From Pseudomonadota bacterium (lineage in GTDB: Bacteria > Pseudomonadota > Alphaproteobacteria > Sphingomonadales > Sphingomonadaceae), in the NCBI GenBank assembly GCA_023417515.1, contig JAEZFL010000156.1, positions 1-25,750 on the forward strand: 25,750 nt of DNA. Reading direction: 5' to 3'. Below, piece after piece: positions 23,989-25,750 of this stretch (position 1 is its first letter; each line of letters opens with the position of its first letter). The translations under genes and the position numbers were made by a program. Below the pieces are notes generated by a model that had not been told where the DNA came from, ran no database searches, and worked only from the letters and a program-made list of their open reading frames with translations.

Positions 23989-25170
23989 ATGCCATTCTGG
24001 ACCTACATTCTTCGCCTCAGCAACGGGCTTTATTACACTGGTCACACCGATGATCTGGAAACGCGCATTGGCCAACACCAGCGCGGCGAGATCAAGGGTT
24101 TCACGAGCAAGCACCGTCCGGTCGAATTGATGTGGGCCGAGGAATTCCCCACGCGTGATGAAGCTTTCGAAGCGGAATGTCGGATCGGAAGCTGGTCACG
24201 GGCAAAGAAGGAAGCGCTGATCACTGGGCGATGGGACAAGCTAAGCGCCGCCGCGATGCCGCCTTCGGAGCGCGCCGAGAGGCTCAGGAAGAGCGCCCCG
24301 GCTTCGCTCGGCGACGTGCCTCGACTGCGCTCGGCAAGAGCGGATGGGAATATGCAGGATCACACCGAAACCGCTCATGTCGAGCGCAGTCGAGACACCC
24401 GGTCGATCGAAGCCGAGACCGTCACAATTGCAACCATCCCCCCCGCCATCGTCCTGGTCCGGCCTCAGCTCGGCGAGAATATCGGCAAGGCGGCTCGGGC
24501 GATGCTCAATTTCGGGCTGACGGACCTCAGGCTGGTGAGCCCGCGGGACGGGTGGCCCAATCCGGCTGCGGGGCCGGCGGCGTCGGGGGCGGACGTCGTG
24601 CTGGAGAATGCACAGGTGTTCGACACGGTGGCGGAAGCGGTCGCGGACTGCCCGAACGTGTTCGCGACGACGGTGCGCAAGCGCGGGCTGGTCATTCCAG
24701 TGGCGACTCCGGAGGAAGCGGCGCGGCAGATTCGCGGAACCGTCGAGCGGTCGGCGATCCTGTTCGGGGCGGAGCGGTCAGGGCTGGAGACCGAGGAGGT
24801 GGCGATCGCAGGGACCATCATCACCGTGCCTGTCAATCCGGATTTTCGTTCGCTGAACCTCGCGCAGGCGGTGATCCTGGTCGCTTACGAATGGTCCAAG
24901 CATGTCGAGCTCGCCATCCCGACCGAGAGCGACGTGATGGAGCCGCGGGCGCCGCACGAGCATCTCGAAGGCCTGATCGGCCAGGTCGAAGAGGAGCTCG
25001 ACGCCGCCGGCTATTTCTGGCCGCCCGACCGGACTCCGGCGACCAAGAACACGATCCGTACGATCCTCACCAGGCCGAGCTGGTCGACCCGCGAGATCCA
25101 GGCGCTGCGCGGCATGATCCGAACCCTCGTCCATCCGCGCGAGCGCGGGCGCCGGTCACGCCAACCTTGA
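23989..25170 (+). CDS. trmJ: GIY-YIG nuclease domain fused to tRNA methyltransferase TrmJ
   Basis: One open frame of 393 codons joins two unrelated domains. Residues 1-85 are a small stand-alone-type GIY-YIG endonuclease: Y6-I7-L8, Y16-T17-G18, Arg26, His30 and the ECRIGSWSRAKKEAL end. Residues 150-393 are a SPOUT methyltransferase of the TrmJ type (2'-O-methylation of tRNA position 32): PPAIVLVRPQLGENIGKAARAM, LFGAERSGL (258-266) and IPVNPDFRSLNLAQAV-like knot residues (280-294). The linker 111-136 is the translation of a palindromic repeat. A separate TrmJ could start at Met122 (24352), inside the repeat, but its ribosome-binding site is weak; no other in-frame ATG precedes the methyltransferase motifs. 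Whether one fused or two separate proteins are made is unresolved. Confidence 0.85.
   Translation: MPFWTYILRLSNGLYYTGHTDDLETRIGQHQRGEIKGFTSKHRPVELMWAEEFPTRDEAFEAECRIGSWSRAKKEALITGRWDKLSAAAMPPSERAERLRKSAPASLGDVPRLRSARADGNMQDHTETAHVERSRDTRSIEAETVTIATIPPAIVLVRPQLGENIGKAARAMLNFGLTDLRLVSPRDGWPNPAAGPAASGADVVLENAQVFDTVAEAVADCPNVFATTVRKRGLVIPVATPEEAARQIRGTVERSAILFGAERSGLETEEVAIAGTIITVPVNPDFRSLNLAQAVILVAYEWSKHVELAIPTESDVMEPRAPHEHLEGLIGQVEEELDAAGYFWPPDRTPATKNTIRTILTRPSWSTREIQALRGMIRTLVHPRERGRRSRQP
24320..24394. repeat. Palindrome with GAGCGG/CCGCTC core, inside the fused ORF
   Basis: Perfect 14-bp outer arms CTCGACTGCGCTCG (24320-24333) and CGAGCGCAGTCGAG (24381-24394), 4-nt internal loops, and inner arms GAGCGG (24338-24343) and CCGCTC (24371-24376) surround a 27-nt centre. 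The architecture matches the palindrome before the GIY-YIG ORF. It is translated as the linker of the fusion. Confidence 0.9.
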
Positions 25171-25240
25171 CTTCGGCGACCGAGGCGGCCATGTGCGCGC
25201 CTTCGCAATTGGCCCCGCACCCCTGGTGAAGCGGTGGCCG

Positions 25241-25261
25241 CGCCGGATTCCTGGTCCGGCG
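25241..25261. repeat. Hairpin between trmJ and rpsD
   Basis: Seven-base arms CGCCGGA and TCCGGCG with a 7-nt loop lie 71 bp after the trmJ stop and 43 bp before the rpsD ATG. No T-run follows; it could be a weak terminator or an rpsD leader structure. Confidence 0.4.
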
Positions 25262-25304
25262 GTGCGGTCCAGGGACAACATAGACAGCAGATTGGATTGT
25301 AAAG

Positions 25305-25750
25305 ATGTCGAAGCGCACAAGCGCCAAGTACAAGCTCGACCGCCGCATGGGCGAAAACGTCTTCGGTCGCCCGAAGAGCCCGGTCAACAAGCGCGAATAT
25401 GGTCCCGGCCAGCACGGCCAGCGGCGCAAGGGCAAGGTTTCCGACTACGGCCTCCAGCTGCGCGCCAAGCAGAAGCTGAAGGGCTATTACGGCGACGTCA
25501 CCGAGAAGCAGTTCAAGCGCTCCTACACCGACGCGACCCGGATGAAGGGCGACACCGGCCAGAACCTGATCGGCCTGCTCGAGCGCCGCCTCGACATGGT
25601 GGTCTATCGCGCCAAGTTCGCACCCACCATCTTCGCCGCGCGCCAACTTGTCAGCCACGGCCACATTCGCGTCAACGGTGTGAAGTGCAACATCGCCAGC
25701 CGCCGCGTGAACGTGAGCGACGTGATCAGCCTGGGCGCCAAGGCCAAGGA
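25305..25750 (+). CDS. rpsD: 30S ribosomal protein S4 (3' end outside window)
   Basis: S4 nucleates 30S assembly on 16S rRNA. The visible 148 codons begin MSKRTSAKYKLDRRMGENVFG and include KREYGPGQHGQRRKGK, KQKLKGYYGDVTEKQF and the S4 RNA-binding domain RRLDMVVYRAKFAPTIFAARQ...HGHIRVNG. The N-terminus lacks the four zinc-binding cysteines found in some S4 proteins, as in many alphaproteobacteria. The ATG has only a weak ribosome-binding site (GGATTGTAAAG). Confidence 0.97.
   Translation, partial: MSKRTSAKYKLDRRMGENVFGRPKSPVNKREYGPGQHGQRRKGKVSDYGLQLRAKQKLKGYYGDVTEKQFKRSYTDATRMKGDTGQNLIGLLERRLDMVVYRAKFAPTIFAARQLVSHGHIRVNGVKCNIASRRVNVSDVISLGAKAK

Noticed and set aside
23929..24394. CRISPR-like array
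   Set aside because: Only two hairpin repeats with different outer arms, separated by a coding region; no regular repeat-spacer pattern and no cas genes.

Overview
The window is GC-rich, gene-dense chromosomal DNA from an alphaproteobacterium, most likely a sphingomonad. This rests on the C4-pathway 5-aminolevulinate synthase (active-site lysine at residue 248, as in Rhodobacter enzymes), the order dnaA-rpsT-mutM-ubiE-ubiB-coaBC-dut, the plsY-dprA-(...)-topA block, the Zn-cysteine-free form of ribosomal protein S4, and dispersed palindromic repeats of a kind common between sphingomonad genes. The assignment comes from recognised protein families and was not confirmed by a search.

Layout. Positions 1-2934 (minus strand): mutM, rpsT and dnaA; dnaA runs off the left edge just before its DNA-binding signature. 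It has a clear sigma70-type promoter and a leader of roughly 245 nt. Positions 2993-8132 (plus): ubiE, ubiB, coaBC, dut, a small exported TonB-C-like protein and a ThiF/MoeB-type E1-like enzyme, mostly abutting or overlapping. Positions 8125-15121 (minus): plsY-dprA, two small genes (a secreted hypothetical and a DUF465 protein), then topA, an FKBP lipoprotein and a flavin amine oxidase; the last three overlap at start/stop codons. Positions 15272-19099 (plus): murI and a 975-residue protein I do not recognise. hemA (plus) converges on a repeat-containing lipoprotein (minus, 20432-21406). From 21636 onward (plus): rpiB-glyA-nrdR, a GIY-YIG nuclease fused in frame to the tRNA methyltransferase TrmJ, and rpsD, which is cut by the right edge.

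Most genes are housekeeping: replication initiation and topology (dnaA, topA), DNA repair and uptake processing (mutM, dprA), dUTP removal and ribonucleotide reductase control (dut, nrdR), ubiquinone synthesis (ubiE, ubiB), coenzyme A (coaBC), heme (hemA), peptidoglycan and phospholipid precursors (murI, plsY), one-carbon and pentose metabolism (glyA, rpiB) and translation (rpsT, rpsD, trmJ).

The unusual parts are: (1) the GIY-YIG ORF, bracketed by two palindromes that share a GAGCGG...CCGCTC core, the second of which is translated as the linker into TrmJ; (2) the 975-residue orphan between murI and hemA; (3) an Asn-rich lipoprotein with 45-bp DNA repeats and a second, C-terminal membrane anchor; (4) five TTG start codons among conserved genes, four of them fixed tightly by conserved N-termini; (5) two further families of intergenic palindromes.
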